This document shows positions 23,600 to 33,798 of a DNA stretch of 64,000 nucleotides, piece after piece (positions within the stretch are counted from its first letter, which is position 1; each line of letters starts with the position of its first letter). The position numbers and the translations under genes were made by a program. The notes beneath the pieces are model-generated. The model worked only from the letters and a program-made list of their open reading frames with translations, searched no databases and was not told the origin of the DNA. This stretch comes from Planococcus glaciei. Its GTDB lineage: Bacteria > Bacillota > Bacilli > Bacillales_A > Planococcaceae. The stretch spans positions 63,947-127,946 of the forward strand of contig NZ_FNDC01000006.1 in assembly GCF_900099655.1 (NCBI RefSeq), given 5' to 3'.

Positions 23600-23668
23600 C
23601 TTTTTGTTAGGGGATTTTTAGGGCATATGATAAAATAGGGACAGCGAAACAAACGGGAGGACGTTAAG

Positions 23669-25651
23669 ATGAAACAGGAATTTAAACTCCAGGCACCTTA
23701 TGAGCCGGCAGGAGATCAGCCCGCAGCCATAGCAGAACTTACACAAGGCATTATTAACGGCAAGCGCTGCCAGACTTTGCTCGGTGCAACAGGAACAGGG
23801 AAAACTTACACCATGTCGAATGTCATTCAGCAAGTGAAAAAGCCGACGCTCGTCATGGCGCACAACAAAACATTGGCAGGGCAGCTTTACAGTGAATTCA
23901 AGGAATTCTTTCCGGATAACGCGGTTGAATACTTTGTCAGTTATTACGATTACTATCAGCCGGAAGCTTATGTGCCCCAATCCGATACGTATATAGAAAA
24001 AGACGCAAGCATCAACGATGAAATCGACAAGCTTCGCCACTCGGCGACAAGTTCGTTGTTTGAACGGGATGATGTCATCGTCATAGCTTCCGTATCCTGC
24101 ATTTATGGCCTCGGTTCTCCGAAAGAGTACCGGGAGCTTGTCGTTTCTCTACGGAAAGGGATGGAAATCGAACGCAATCAGCTGCTGCGGAAATTGGTGG
24201 ATGTCCAGTATGAGCGAAACGACATCAACTTCATTCGCGGAACTTTCCGCGTGCGCGGAGACGTAGTGGAAATTTTTCCTGCATCACGCGATGAACGCTG
24301 TCTGCGCGTTGAGTTTTTTGGAGATGAAATCGACCGGATCCGTGAAGTGGATGCGTTGACCGGTGAAATTATCGGCGAGCGGGAACATGTCGCCATCTTC
24401 CCGGCATCCCACTTCGTTACCCGGGAAGAAAAAATGGTGAAAGCCATTGAAAATATCGAAGCGGAACTGGAAGAACGCTTAAAAGAAATGCGCGCAGAAG
24501 ACAAACTGCTTGAAGCGCAGCGCCTTGAACAGCGCACACGCTACGATTTGGAAATGATGCGGGAAATGGGCTTTTGCTCAGGCATTGAAAACTATTCCCG
24601 CCACTTGACTTTGCGCCCTCCAGGCGCGCAGCCTTACACACTCATCGATTACTTCCCGGAAGATTTCCTGCTGGTGGTCGACGAAAGCCACGTGACGCTG
24701 CCGCAGGTCCGCGGGATGTTCAACGGTGACCAGGCACGCAAAAAAGTGTTGGTTGACCACGGTTTCCGCCTGCCTTCAGCGATGGACAACCGGCCATTGA
24801 CATTCGATGAATTCGAAAAGCACATCCACCAGGCCGTTTTTGTCTCCGCAACACCGGGGCCATACGAACTGGAGCATACACCGGAAATGGTGGAACAGAT
24901 CATCCGGCCGACAGGGCTGTTGGATCCGACCATTGAAGTGCGTCCAATCGAAGGGCAGATCGATGACTTAATGGATGAAATCCGCCAGCGCACCGAAAGA
25001 AATGAGCGGGTGCTCGTGACCACATTGACGAAAAAAATGTCTGAAGACCTGACGGCTTATTTGAAAGAAGCAGGGATTAAAGTCAATTACCTGCACTCGG
25101 AGATCAAGACACTCGAGCGAATCGAAATTATCCGTGAATTGCGGATGGGTGTTTACGATGTGCTTGTCGGCATCAACTTGCTTCGGGAAGGACTGGACAT
25201 TCCGGAAGTTTCTCTTGTCACCATCCTTGATGCCGACAAGGAAGGCTTCTTGCGGTCAGAACGCTCGCTTATTCAAACGATGGGGCGTGCGGCGCGGAAT
25301 TCCAACGGCCATGTCATCATGTACGCCGATAAAATGACCGACTCGATGCAAAAGGCGATTGATGAAACGACCCGCCGGCGCACCATACAGGCCGCTTACA
25401 ATGAAAAACATGGCATTACGCCAATTACAATAGAAAAGAAAATCCGCGATGTGATCCGGGCTACGGTTGCAGCAGAAGAGACGGAAGAATACGTTTCAAA
25501 AGCGGCAGCCGGCAAAAAGCTCAAAAAAGAAGATCGCGTGAAATTGATTACTTTACTGGAAAAAGAAATGAAAGAAGCAGCCAAAGCGCTCGATTTCGAA
25601 CGGGCAGCCGAACTGCGAGATACAGTGCTGGAATTGAAAGCGGAAGGGTGA
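23669..25651 (+). CDS. uvrB: Excinuclease ABC subunit B
   Basis: 660 residues, full length. UvrB is the damage-verifying helicase-like subunit of nucleotide excision repair that receives lesions from UvrA and recruits UvrC. Visible are Walker A GATGTGKT (39-46), the [14 protein letters not shown] beta-hairpin region (about 90-103), the DESH box in [12 protein letters not shown], helicase motifs [12 protein letters not shown] and QTMGRAARN, and the C-terminal UVR motif ([22 protein letters not shown]). GGGAGG lies upstream of the ATG. The stop is 6 nt before the uvrA TTG start, so the two are co-transcribed. Confidence 0.98.
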   Translation: MKQEFKLQAPYEPAGDQPAAIAELTQGIINGKRCQTLLGATGTGKTYTMSNVIQQVKKPTLVMAHNKTLAGQLYSEFKEFFPDNAVEYFVSYYDYYQPEAYVPQSDTYIEKDASINDEIDKLRHSATSSLFERDDVIVIASVSCIYGLGSPKEYRELVVSLRKGMEIERNQLLRKLVDVQYERNDINFIRGTFRVRGDVVEIFPASRDERCLRVEFFGDEIDRIREVDALTGEIIGEREHVAIFPASHFVTREEKMVKAIENIEAELEERLKEMRAEDKLLEAQRLEQRTRYDLEMMREMGFCSGIENYSRHLTLRPPGAQPYTLIDYFPEDFLLVVDESHVTLPQVRGMFNGDQARKKVLVDHGFRLPSAMDNRPLTFDEFEKHIHQAVFVSATPGPYELEHTPEMVEQIIRPTGLLDPTIEVRPIEGQIDDLMDEIRQRTERNERVLVTTLTKKMSEDLTAYLKEAGIKVNYLHSEIKTLERIEIIRELRMGVYDVLVGINLLREGLDIPEVSLVTILDADKEGFLRSERSLIQTMGRAARNSNGHVIMYADKMTDSMQKAIDETTRRRTIQAAYNEKHGITPITIEKKIRDVIRATVAAEETEEYVSKAAAGKKLKKEDRVKLITLLEKEMKEAAKALDFERAAELRDTVLELKAEG

Positions 25652-25657
25652 TAAAGC

Positions 25658-28540
25658 TTGAAAAATCAGGAAATACGAATCCAAGGCGCGCGTGCGCATA
25701 ATTTAAAAAACATTGATGTCGTCATCCCACGGGATCAGCTCGTGGTTATGACAGGCCTTTCCGGTTCAGGGAAATCTTCTTTGGCATTTGATACGATTTA
25801 CGCGGAAGGGCAGCGAAGATATGTAGAGTCGCTGTCTTCGTATGCCCGCCAGTTTTTAGGGCAGATGGACAAGCCGGATGTCGACTCGATTGAAGGGTTG
25901 TCGCCGGCAATCTCCATTGACCAGAAGACGACGAGTAAAAATCCGCGTTCGACAGTAGCTACCGTAACCGAGATTTATGACTATATGCGTTTAATGTATG
26001 CACGGATCGGCAAGCCAATCTGCCCGAATCACGGCATTGAAATTTCATCCCAGACCATTGAACAGATGGTGGACCGCCTGCTGGAATATCCGGAGCGGAC
26101 CAAAATGCAGATTTTAGCGCCGGTCGTTTCAGGAAGAAAAGGCACACATGCGAAATTGCTGGAAGACATAAAAAAACAGGGATATGTCCGTGTGCGGGTC
26201 AATGGCGATTTGGTTGACCTGGATGATGACATCAATTTGGATAAAAACAAAAAACATTCGATCGAAGTGGTCATTGACCGCGTCATTATGAAAGAAGGCA
26301 TTGCCACACGCCTCAGCGATTCCCTGGAATCTGCGCTGCGCATTGCGGATGGCCGGGTGTTGGTCGATGTCATGGAACAGGAAGAGCTGTTGTTCAGCGA
26401 GCACCACGCCTGCCCGATTTGCGGATTTTCCATCGGCGAACTGGAGCCGCGCATGTTCTCGTTCAACTCGCCGTTCGGCGCCTGCCCGGAATGCGATGGG
26501 CTTGGCCATAAACTGGAAGTGGATCCGGACCTTGTGATTCCGGACTGGAGCGTTTCACTTGAAAACGATGCACTTGCTCCGTGGAAACCGACAAGTTCGC
26601 AATATTATCCGCAGATGCTGAAAGCCGTCTGCAACCATTACAAAATTGACATGACAGTGCCCGTCAGCGAATTGCCGGAAGAACACATTCAGATTTTGCT
26701 TCACGGCTCCGGCCACGACAAAATTCGTTTCCGCTACGAAAACGACTACGGACAAATCCGCGACAACCACATCCATTTTGAAGGCGTCATGACCAATGTC
26801 GACCGGCGCTTCCGGGAAACCTCTTCCGATTGGACCCGCGAACAAATGGAGAAATACATGGGCGAACAGCCTTGCCCATCCTGTAAAGGCCATCGGTTAA
26901 AACCGGAATCACTCGCAGTGAAAGTGAACGATTTGCATATTGGCCTGGTTTCCGAGTTTTCAATTGTTGAAGCGGATGAGTTTTTCAAAAATCTGGTATT
27001 GTCGGAAAAAGACGCACAAATTGCAAGTGCCATTGTCCGTGAAATCCGTGAACGGGTCAGTTTCCTGATCAACGTCGGGCTCGATTACTTAACTTTGAAC
27101 CGGGCTTCCGGTACGTTGTCGGGCGGCGAAGCGCAGCGGATCCGCCTGGCAACACAGATCGGTTCACGCCTGACGGGCGTCTTATACATTCTGGATGAGC
27201 CGTCCATCGGGCTGCATCAGCGGGACAACGACCGGTTAATCGGTGCGCTGAAGGACATGCGCGATTTGGGCAATACCTTGATTGTTGTAGAACACGATGA
27301 AGATACGATGCTGGCAGCCGATTACCTGATTGATATCGGGCCGGGAGCCGGAGTGCACGGCGGTGAAATCATTGCAGCCGGGACTCCTGAGAAAGTGATG
27401 AAAAACAAAAAGTCCTTAACGGGCCAATATTTAAACGGCACAAAATTTATTCCGCTGCCTGCAGAGCGCAGACAGTCGGACGGCCGCGCAATTTCCATCC
27501 GCGGCGCAAACGAAAACAACTTGAAAAAAGTAAGCGTGGATATCCCATTGGGCATGTTTGTGGCGGTCACGGGCGTATCCGGATCGGGTAAAAGTACATT
27601 GATTAATGAAATCCTCTACAAATCGCTCGCCAGCAAATTGAACCGGGCACGCATAAAACCAGGCAAGCACGATTCGATTGAAGGCATCGACGAACTTGAA
27701 AAAGTGATTGACATTGACCAGTCGCCGATCGGCCGGACGCCGCGGTCCAATCCTGCTACTTATACTGGTGTATTCGACGATATCCGCGACGTCTACGCAT
27801 CGACGAACGAAGCGAAAGTGCGCGGCTATAAAAAAGGGCGTTTCAGTTTCAACGTCAAGGGCGGACGCTGTGAAGCGTGCCGCGGAGATGGTATTATAAA
27901 AATAGAAATGCACTTCCTGCCGGATGTCTACGTTCCATGCGAAGTCTGCCATGGCAAACGCTATAACCGGGAAACCCTGGAAGTGAAGTACAAAGACAAG
28001 AGCATTTCAGATGTGTTGGAAATGACTGCCGAAGCCGCTTCCCAGTTTTTTGAGAACCACCCGAAAATCCACCGCAAATTAAAGACGATTGTGGATGTGG
28101 GATTAGGCTATGTCACATTGGGGCAGCCGGCCACGACTTTATCCGGGGGTGAAGCGCAGCGGGTGAAACTTGCTTCCGAATTGCATAAACGCTCGAACGG
28201 CAAATCCTTCTATATATTGGACGAACCGACAACAGGGCTTCATGCGGATGATATTTCGCGTTTGCTTCTTGTGCTTCAGCGCCTGGTGGACAACGGCGAT
28301 ACCGTATTGACCATCGAGCACAACCTGGATGTCATCAAAACAGCGGATTACATCATCGACCTCGGGCCGGAAGGCGGAGACCAGGGCGGCACCATTCTTG
28401 CTACGGGAACACCGGAAGACATCGCCAACGTCAAAGGCTCTTACACGGGCAAATACCTGGGCCCGATTTTGGAACGGGATCGTGCCCGTATGGGAGCGCA
28501 AGTCAAGAAAGCGACGCGCAAGAAAAAAGTAGCGAAATGA
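25658..28540 (+). CDS. uvrA: Excinuclease ABC subunit A
   Basis: 960 residues, full length. It is the DNA damage sensor ATPase. Two ABC modules are seen: Walker [10 protein letters not shown] near 33 and GVSGSGKST near 640, with signatures [12 protein letters not shown] and [12 protein letters not shown]. Zinc-binding cysteine pairs occur in CPICG...CPEC (about 250-280) and CEACRGDG...CEVC (about 735-770). The C-terminus ends in a lysine-rich tail ([11 protein letters not shown]). It starts at TTG with GAAGGGTGAT upstream, the ribosome site overlapping the uvrB stop. No strong terminator follows; two hairpins lie in the next 110 nt. Confidence 0.98.
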   Translation: MKNQEIRIQGARAHNLKNIDVVIPRDQLVVMTGLSGSGKSSLAFDTIYAEGQRRYVESLSSYARQFLGQMDKPDVDSIEGLSPAISIDQKTTSKNPRSTVATVTEIYDYMRLMYARIGKPICPNHGIEISSQTIEQMVDRLLEYPERTKMQILAPVVSGRKGTHAKLLEDIKKQGYVRVRVNGDLVDLDDDINLDKNKKHSIEVVIDRVIMKEGIATRLSDSLESALRIADGRVLVDVMEQEELLFSEHHACPICGFSIGELEPRMFSFNSPFGACPECDGLGHKLEVDPDLVIPDWSVSLENDALAPWKPTSSQYYPQMLKAVCNHYKIDMTVPVSELPEEHIQILLHGSGHDKIRFRYENDYGQIRDNHIHFEGVMTNVDRRFRETSSDWTREQMEKYMGEQPCPSCKGHRLKPESLAVKVNDLHIGLVSEFSIVEADEFFKNLVLSEKDAQIASAIVREIRERVSFLINVGLDYLTLNRASGTLSGGEAQRIRLATQIGSRLTGVLYILDEPSIGLHQRDNDRLIGALKDMRDLGNTLIVVEHDEDTMLAADYLIDIGPGAGVHGGEIIAAGTPEKVMKNKKSLTGQYLNGTKFIPLPAERRQSDGRAISIRGANENNLKKVSVDIPLGMFVAVTGVSGSGKSTLINEILYKSLASKLNRARIKPGKHDSIEGIDELEKVIDIDQSPIGRTPRSNPATYTGVFDDIRDVYASTNEAKVRGYKKGRFSFNVKGGRCEACRGDGIIKIEMHFLPDVYVPCEVCHGKRYNRETLEVKYKDKSISDVLEMTAEAASQFFENHPKIHRKLKTIVDVGLGYVTLGQPATTLSGGEAQRVKLASELHKRSNGKSFYILDEPTTGLHADDISRLLLVLQRLVDNGDTVLTIEHNLDVIKTADYIIDLGPEGGDQGGTILATGTPEDIANVKGSYTGKYLGPILERDRARMGAQVKKATRKKKVAK

Positions 28541-28571
28541 AACCTTTTGCATCACTAAACGTATGATTAAG

Positions 28572-28651
28572 AAGAACATTCAGTTGAGTTCTTGCTTAGC
28601 AGGGCAGCTGCCAGGGTTTCTTTCAAAAGGGAACCACACTGCTGCCCGGCT
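28572..28651 (+). promoter_or_regulatory. Structured leader between uvrA and yvlB (two hairpins)
   Basis: Hairpin 1: AAGAAC 28572-28577 with GTTCTT 28588-28593. Hairpin 2: an 11-bp outer stem AGCAGGGCAGC 28598-28608 with 28641-28651 (one mismatch) encloses an inner 6-bp stem 28615-28620 / 28630-28635. Neither is followed by a T run, so hairpin 2 is not a normal terminator. It may protect the uvrA 3' end or act on yvlB translation. Known riboswitch consensus motifs were not recognised. Confidence 0.45.
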
Positions 28652-28685
28652 AGTCATCTAACCGACGAAGAGGAGGCCGCAATAC

Positions 28686-29861
28686 ATGCAAAGTGAAAAA
28701 GAACGCATTTTGGACATGGTGGAAAATGGCACCATTACGGCAAGAGAAGCAGTAGAGCTACTGAAAGCGATAGACGGCGGAGGAGACCGGGACCAATCAT
28801 CCCGCAACTACAGCCGGGACGATTACCGGGAAAAGCGCGGCAGACGCGGCTTGTTCAGACCGGAAGACATGGTAAAGAAATTCTCGAAAGATTTATCCCG
28901 TGATTTTTCGAAGGACTTCTCGAAAAACCTTTCAAAAGATTTTAACCAGTTGAGCGACCGCATGATGCAGTTTATGCAAAGTTCAGTGGGCAAACTTAAA
29001 ACGATGGAATTCGATTCCCCGTTCGGAGAAGCTTTCCAGTTCACGCATACATTCAGACAGGAAAATGTGGACATCCGCAACATCATTACAGATATTGCAA
29101 ATGGCCAACTTGAAATTTTCCCGTCGCAGGATGATACCATCCGCGCGGAATGCAGCGTGAAAGCGTATCGTGCTGAATCTGAAGAACAGGCGAAAGAAGA
29201 TTTCCTTGATAAGTTTGTCTTCATTGCCGATGACCAGAAACTTCGCATCATCAGTGATTTAAAAACAACGCAAGTAAATGTCTTGCTGTATGTGCCAGCA
29301 AAAACATACGATCACATCACAGCGCGTTTATTCAACGGCGGATTCTCCATGAAGCGCATCAATACGGCATTGATCAAAGTCAAAACGGCCAATGGCAAAA
29401 TTGACTTGAAGAACGTTGAATTTGATGATGCCGAATTGGAAACAGCGAACGGAGCCATCCAAGTGCAGGAAGTGCAAGGGAAAGTGATGGAAACCGAAAC
29501 ATTGAATGGTCGCATCTACATTGACGGCGATATCCAGACAACGGAAGCAAAATCGTTGAACGGAAATGTGGTCGTAACGACTCGCTCTACAGAAGCACGC
29601 AAAGTGGAAGCCAAAACATTGGCGGGCAATGTGGAAATCTACATTCCGTCCCACCTTCCATTAAGAGGGGAAGTTTCTTCTAACCTCGGCAAAATGGATG
29701 TGCTGCTTTCTGATGTTGAGCACACACATGAGCAAGGCCAGTTTATGCAAAAGTCTATTCGTTTTTCAAAAGAAAGCGGAGAAGCAGTGGCAGCACCTCT
29801 TCTTGTATACGGCGAAACGAAAACAGGCACCGTACTTGTGCGTTATTTGACAGTTGAATAA
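28686..29861 (+). CDS. yvlB: YvlB-like DUF4097 adhesin-type protein
   Basis: 391 residues. The N-terminal 30 (QSEKERILDMVENGTITAREAVELLKAI) is a short SHOCT-like helical segment found at the start of YvlB proteins. A charged spacer with repeated SKD motifs (SKDLSRDFSKDFSKNLSKDF, about 62-81) follows. The C-terminal 270 residues are a DUF4097 beta-helix-like domain with repeats such as TANGKIDLKNVEFDDAELETANG and TLNGRIYIDG. GAGGAGG lies 10 nt upstream. yvlB is near uvrA in B. subtilis, where the yvl genes belong to the cell-envelope stress (LiaR/SigW-type) responses. yvlC and yvlD are absent here. Confidence 0.85.
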   Translation: MQSEKERILDMVENGTITAREAVELLKAIDGGGDRDQSSRNYSRDDYREKRGRRGLFRPEDMVKKFSKDLSRDFSKDFSKNLSKDFNQLSDRMMQFMQSSVGKLKTMEFDSPFGEAFQFTHTFRQENVDIRNIITDIANGQLEIFPSQDDTIRAECSVKAYRAESEEQAKEDFLDKFVFIADDQKLRIISDLKTTQVNVLLYVPAKTYDHITARLFNGGFSMKRINTALIKVKTANGKIDLKNVEFDDAELETANGAIQVQEVQGKVMETETLNGRIYIDGDIQTTEAKSLNGNVVVTTRSTEARKVEAKTLAGNVEIYIPSHLPLRGEVSSNLGKMDVLLSDVEHTHEQGQFMQKSIRFSKESGEAVAAPLLVYGETKTGTVLVRYLTVE

Positions 29862-29871
29862 TTGAAAATGG

Positions 29872-29900
29872 AAACCGGCATACACGTATGCCGGTTTTTT
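29872..29900 (+). terminator. Terminator of yvlB
   Basis: AAACCGGCATA pairs with TATGCCGGTTT (ending 29897), followed by TTT. No clear promoter for the next gene was found in 29901-29995. Confidence 0.85.
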
Positions 29901-29995
29901 CTATTCTTGAGCTCACTTGAAAGTTGCGGTACTGTTTAAATAGGCCGATAATTTCGTCAATGGCTATAAGCGGAACCAAAAGAGGAGGATGACAC

Positions 29996-31237
29996 GTGGC
30001 AGATTCAACGATTTCAACCCGGATTGCAGAAGCTTTCCGTCAGTTAACAGAACAGGAAGCCGTGAAAAAGGGGCTTTCGTTCATTGGACAAGACCATGCG
30101 CAAACCATTGCCGACCAGATTGCGTTAACCGAAATTCCGGCACCGCCGTTTAAAGAGCAGCAGCGGGCAGAAGATTTTATGCGGAGATTAAAGGAATTGG
30201 GGCTTGAAGAAGTCCAAATGGACCCCGAAGGCAATGTGTTCGGATTGCGCCGAGGAACGGGCAATGGACCAAGAATCTTTGTATCTGCGCATCTCGATAC
30301 AGTTTTCCCGGAAGGCACAGATACAACGGTGCACCAAAAAGACGGCATCATGTACGCTCCGGGCATCGGCGATGACACAAGGGGCTTGGCAGAGCTGCTT
30401 GCGGTAGTGCGTGCGCTGAATGAAGCGGGCATCAATACCGCTGGAGATATACTATTCGGAGGGACGGTCGGCGAAGAAGGCGCCGGTGATTTGCGCGGCG
30501 TGAAAGCCTTTTTTGATGGGCGTTCCGACATCGATGCTTTTGTATCGATGGACGGCGAAGGATATGATCACATCACGTATCTGGCAACCGGCAGTTTCCG
30601 CTATACCATTACATATAAAGGTCCGGGCGGCCACAGTTTCGGAGCATTTGGAACGCCGAGTGCGACCCATGCGCTTGGACGGGCAATTGCAGCAATTGCC
30701 GACCTTGAAACACCTTCGCAGCCAAAAACGACGTTTTCCATCGGACAGGTATCAGGCGGCACGTCCGTGAACGCGATTGCCCAGGAAGCCAGCATGTCCG
30801 TCGATTTGCGTTCCAATGACCAGCAAGAACTTGAGAAACTGGAAAGCCGATTTTTAGAAATCGTGAAAACGGCAAGGGACGATGAAAATAACAGATGGAA
30901 AGATGACCGCTTGCAAGTGGAAATCAACCGCTTCGGCAACCGGGCACCGGCAAGCCAGCCAGCAGATGCACCCATCGTACAAATTGCCTGTGCTGCAGTG
31001 AAATCGATTGGCGGCCAGCCAAAACTCGGGGAGCCGAGCAGCACGGATTCCAATTACCCGATGAGCCTTGGCATTCCCGCCATTACCATCGGGCTTGGCG
31101 GAGATTTCGGCGGAGCGCATACACTGGAAGAATGGCACAATCCAAAAAACGGCCATCTCGGAATCCAAAAAAGCTTTATGACGGTATTGGGGTTGGCAGG
31201 AGTAGAAGGGGTTTGCGAAGGGCTCTTTAAAGAATAG
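29996..31237 (+). CDS. M20/M25/M40 family metallopeptidase
   Basis: 413 residues. It is a cytosolic zinc peptidase of the M20 clan, similar to tripeptidase T-like and carboxypeptidase-like members. Metal ligands are visible in FVSAHLDTVFP (His and Asp about residue 98), APGIGDDTRGLA (about 122), VGEEGAGDLRG (Glu about 158) and HTLEEWHN near the C-terminus. The GPGGHSFGAFGTPSA stretch marks the dimerisation domain. It starts at GTG with GAGGAGG upstream. It is only distantly similar to the amidohydrolase at 1859-3025, another M20 subgroup. Substrate unknown; a dipeptide or tripeptide is likely. Confidence 0.88.
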   Translation: MADSTISTRIAEAFRQLTEQEAVKKGLSFIGQDHAQTIADQIALTEIPAPPFKEQQRAEDFMRRLKELGLEEVQMDPEGNVFGLRRGTGNGPRIFVSAHLDTVFPEGTDTTVHQKDGIMYAPGIGDDTRGLAELLAVVRALNEAGINTAGDILFGGTVGEEGAGDLRGVKAFFDGRSDIDAFVSMDGEGYDHITYLATGSFRYTITYKGPGGHSFGAFGTPSATHALGRAIAAIADLETPSQPKTTFSIGQVSGGTSVNAIAQEASMSVDLRSNDQQELEKLESRFLEIVKTARDDENNRWKDDRLQVEINRFGNRAPASQPADAPIVQIACAAVKSIGGQPKLGEPSSTDSNYPMSLGIPAITIGLGGDFGGAHTLEEWHNPKNGHLGIQKSFMTVLGLAGVEGVCEGLFKE

Positions 31238-31240
31238 GAA

Positions 31241-31275
31241 AACAGGCAGCGGAAAATTTCCGCTGCCAGTTTTTT
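31241..31275. terminator. Bidirectional terminator between convergent genes
   Basis: GGCAGCGGAAA (31245-31255) pairs with TTTCCGCTGCC (31257-31267), extended by AAC/GTT, with T run on the right. It reaches the stop codon of the DUF1801 gene. Confidence 0.85.
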
Positions 31276-31702
31276 AATTGTATTCACGATATAAAGTCTG
31301 GAGGAAATCAATCGATTCGGTAATCAATTCTTTTAGCACTTCGGTATCGATATCTTCCAGTTTGTTGATGTAGACGCATGATTTTCCGCTGGTGTGTTTG
31401 CCGAATTTCGCAAGCAGCTGTTCGCGGTCGGGGTCGCCGGTGGCAAAATACAAGCTGGTTTTCGCTTTGCGTGGGGAAAAGCCGACAAGCAGTGCATCTC
31501 CTTCATGGCCGGATTCATAGACGTAATGATACGAACCGAAGCCGATGATGCTCGTTCCCCACATTTTCGGCGGAAAGCCGCTGGTTTCTTCAAAAATCTC
31601 AAGCAAGCGGTAAGCATCCTGTTTTTTCTTTGGGTTTTCCACCGTGTCTTCGATAAACTGGATAACGTCAGAATCGGTTTCTTTCGTTTTGGGTTCATAC
31701 AT
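31274..31702 (-). CDS. DUF1801 domain-containing protein
   Basis: 142 residues. The domain runs across most of the protein with the typical PPKMWGTSIIGFGSYHYVYESG and SPRKAKTSLYF strings. The fold is YdhG/DUF1801-like, small and cytosolic, and the function is unknown. AGAGGGA lies before the ATG at 31702, chosen over an upstream in-frame start that would overlap the TetM-like gene. It follows that gene by 26 nt on the same strand and is probably co-transcribed. Confidence 0.85.
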   Translation of the reverse strand: MYEPKTKETDSDVIQFIEDTVENPKKKQDAYRLLEIFEETSGFPPKMWGTSIIGFGSYHYVYESGHEGDALLVGFSPRKAKTSLYFATGDPDREQLLAKFGKHTSGKSCVYINKLEDIDTEVLKELITESIDFLQTLYREYN

Positions 31703-31728
31703 ACGGAATCCCTCTTTTCGGTTGGAGT

Positions 31729-33681
31729 TTAAAGGCAGTGCATCGCGGCTTCTGCTTCGTCCCACGGAACTTTATAACCTTGGCCTTTTGCGCAAAAAAT
31801 GGAAGTCGAGGTGTACTCCGGATCGGCTTCTTTGTTGTAGGCGATTTTCCGGATCACTTCATCTTCATTATGGCAGAAGTCATAGCCGCCGAACAGCAAG
31901 GAAAGAGAGCCTTTGCCGTGGGTGAAGGATGCGAATTCGGTGCTGTACTCCATAAAGGTAGCAACAGGAACCGTCCCTTGAATCAGCGCCCGGCCTCCTG
32001 CAAGTTCAGGGGCTTCAAATTGGCCATGGGCCTGTTGGATGTCGGATAAAACTTTTCCCATGTGGTCCAAGTCGACATTGATTTTAAACCGGTATACCGG
32101 CTCAAGCAGACGGTTTCTGGCTTTTTCAAGGCCTTGCCGGAGCGCCCGGTAAGCGGCTTCGCGGAAGTCGCCGCCGGACGTATGCTGGTTATGCCCGTGG
32201 CCGGTCAACAACGTGATTTTCACATCGGTCAACGCAGAACCCGTAAGCAGGCCGTGATGGTCGCGTTCTTCCAGATGGTGCAGCACGAGATTTTGATTGC
32301 CGGTCGACAGTGCATCCGCATGGCAGGCATTCGCCAGGGCGATGCCGCTTCCGCGCGGGGCCGATTCAATCTGGAGATGCACTTCCGCATAATGGCGGAG
32401 CGGTTCGAAATGGCCATAGCCGATGACTGCATCTTCGATGGTTTCTTTGTACAGGATTTCCGGAGCGCCAAAAGAAACAACAAAGCCGAAGCGGTCTTTG
32501 ACGATTTGCTGCAGCACTTCCAGTTGGATGACCCCCATGACGTGAATATGGATTTCCTGAAAATGTTCGTCCCAGACGACTCGTAAAGAAGGGTCTTCCG
32601 CATCCAGCAGCATGAATGTCTTCAATACTTCTTTAGCATTGGCTGCTGCATCGAACAACACTTTCGATTTTAATGTAGGCACCATGGAGAACGAAGCGCG
32701 GGAGAATGCCTGGCCCAGTCCGTCGCCAATGCGAGCATCTGATAAACCCGCGACAGCTACGAGTTCGCCGGCTTCCGCTTTTTCAACCGCCTGGAACTTC
32801 ACGCCGCTATAGGAGCGTAGCTGCGTCGCTTTTTCCGTTAGGCGATGTTCGGCAGGGCCGTATGAGATTTCATCCCGCACCCGCAGTTCGCCGCTTAAAA
32901 CTTTGATAAAGGTAAGGCGATTGCCGTTGGGTTCGTGGCGGATTTTATACACTTGCGCCGAAAATCCTTCTTCCATTGAATAATGGGTTTCCGTCAATTG
33001 ATCGAGTTGCTCAAGAAACTCCGCTACGCCAGCATCTTTTAAAGCAGAACCGCTGGCACAGGCGAAAATCTGGCGTTCCTGGATCATTTCTTTTAATGCC
33101 ACAAGCCATCGTTCCCGGTCATATCCGGTCTCCATGTAATGGTCCAGCAGGGCTTCGCTGCGTTCGGCAACAAATTCAACCAGTTCTTCGCCCATCCGGC
33201 CGTTGTCTAAAACATGCGTCAAATCAATGGCATCCGGCGTCAGGCTGCTGCGGATTTCGGCGATGGTGCGTTCGGCATCTGAGCCGTCACGGTCAACTTT
33301 ATTGAGGAAAAAGAACACGGGCACTTTATGTTTTTTTAATAATTGCCAAACCGTTTCCGTATGGCCTTCAATGCCGTCAACGGCACTGACGATTAGGATG
33401 GCAAAGTCCATGACTTGGATGGCGCGTTCCATTTCAGCCGAAAAGTCGACATGCCCCGGTGTATCAATCAAATAATACGTCGAGCCGTTGTAGGAAAACT
33501 TTGCCTGATCGGCGAAAATTGTAATGCCTCTGTTTTTTTCGATCTCATGGCTATCGAGAAAAGCGTCTTGGTGATCGACGCGCCCCCGCTGCCGAATGCT
33601 TTTGGTATGGTACAGCAATTGTTCCGAAAACGTCGTTTTGCCTGCATCCACATGGGCAAGAATGCCGATTGTCTTATTCAT
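31729..33681 (-). CDS. TetM-like translation-factor GTPase (ribosomal protection family)
   Basis: 650 residues, EF-G-related and close in layout to TetM/TetO ribosomal protection proteins (about 640). GTPase boxes: G1 AHVDAGKTT (9-17), switch RGITI, G3 DTPGH, G4 NKVD, G5 SGSAL. The domain II region (LSGELRVRDEISYGPAEHRL), an EF-G III/V-like part (VWDEHFQEIHIHVMGVIQLEVLQ) and a C-terminal tail (STSIFCAKGQGYKVPW) follow. Proteins of this family remove tetracycline from the ribosome. Chromosomal relatives in Bacillales are not always resistance determinants, so resistance is not claimed. GAAGAGGTGG precedes the ATG 33681. No mobile-element signs are nearby. Confidence 0.85.
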   Translation of the reverse strand: MNKTIGILAHVDAGKTTFSEQLLYHTKSIRQRGRVDHQDAFLDSHEIEKNRGITIFADQAKFSYNGSTYYLIDTPGHVDFSAEMERAIQVMDFAILIVSAVDGIEGHTETVWQLLKKHKVPVFFFLNKVDRDGSDAERTIAEIRSSLTPDAIDLTHVLDNGRMGEELVEFVAERSEALLDHYMETGYDRERWLVALKEMIQERQIFACASGSALKDAGVAEFLEQLDQLTETHYSMEEGFSAQVYKIRHEPNGNRLTFIKVLSGELRVRDEISYGPAEHRLTEKATQLRSYSGVKFQAVEKAEAGELVAVAGLSDARIGDGLGQAFSRASFSMVPTLKSKVLFDAAANAKEVLKTFMLLDAEDPSLRVVWDEHFQEIHIHVMGVIQLEVLQQIVKDRFGFVVSFGAPEILYKETIEDAVIGYGHFEPLRHYAEVHLQIESAPRGSGIALANACHADALSTGNQNLVLHHLEERDHHGLLTGSALTDVKITLLTGHGHNQHTSGGDFREAAYRALRQGLEKARNRLLEPVYRFKINVDLDHMGKVLSDIQQAHGQFEAPELAGGRALIQGTVPVATFMEYSTEFASFTHGKGSLSLLFGGYDFCHNEDEVIRKIAYNKEADPEYTSTSIFCAKGQGYKVPWDEAEAAMHCL

Positions 33682-33750
33682 GGTCCACCTCTTCATTAAA
33701 CTTCCTATGGAAACAGTGTAGCAGAACTTATGGCGTTCGAAAAAAAGAAA

Positions 33751-33792
33751 AAGAACCCATGAAAGCCAAATCGGCTTTTATGGGTTCTCTTC
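33751..33792 (-). terminator. Terminator of the cell-wall amidase gene
   Basis: An extended stem, AGAACCCAT-GAAAGCC with GGCTTTT-ATGGGTTCT, lies just past the amidase stop on the minus strand and ends in T-rich sequence. Confidence 0.85.
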
Positions 33793-33798
33793 GGTTTG

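Noticed and set aside
28598..28651. Intrinsic terminator for uvrA
   Set aside because: The hairpin is not followed by a T run and lies only 34 nt before the yvlB start codon, so it was listed as a leader structure instead.
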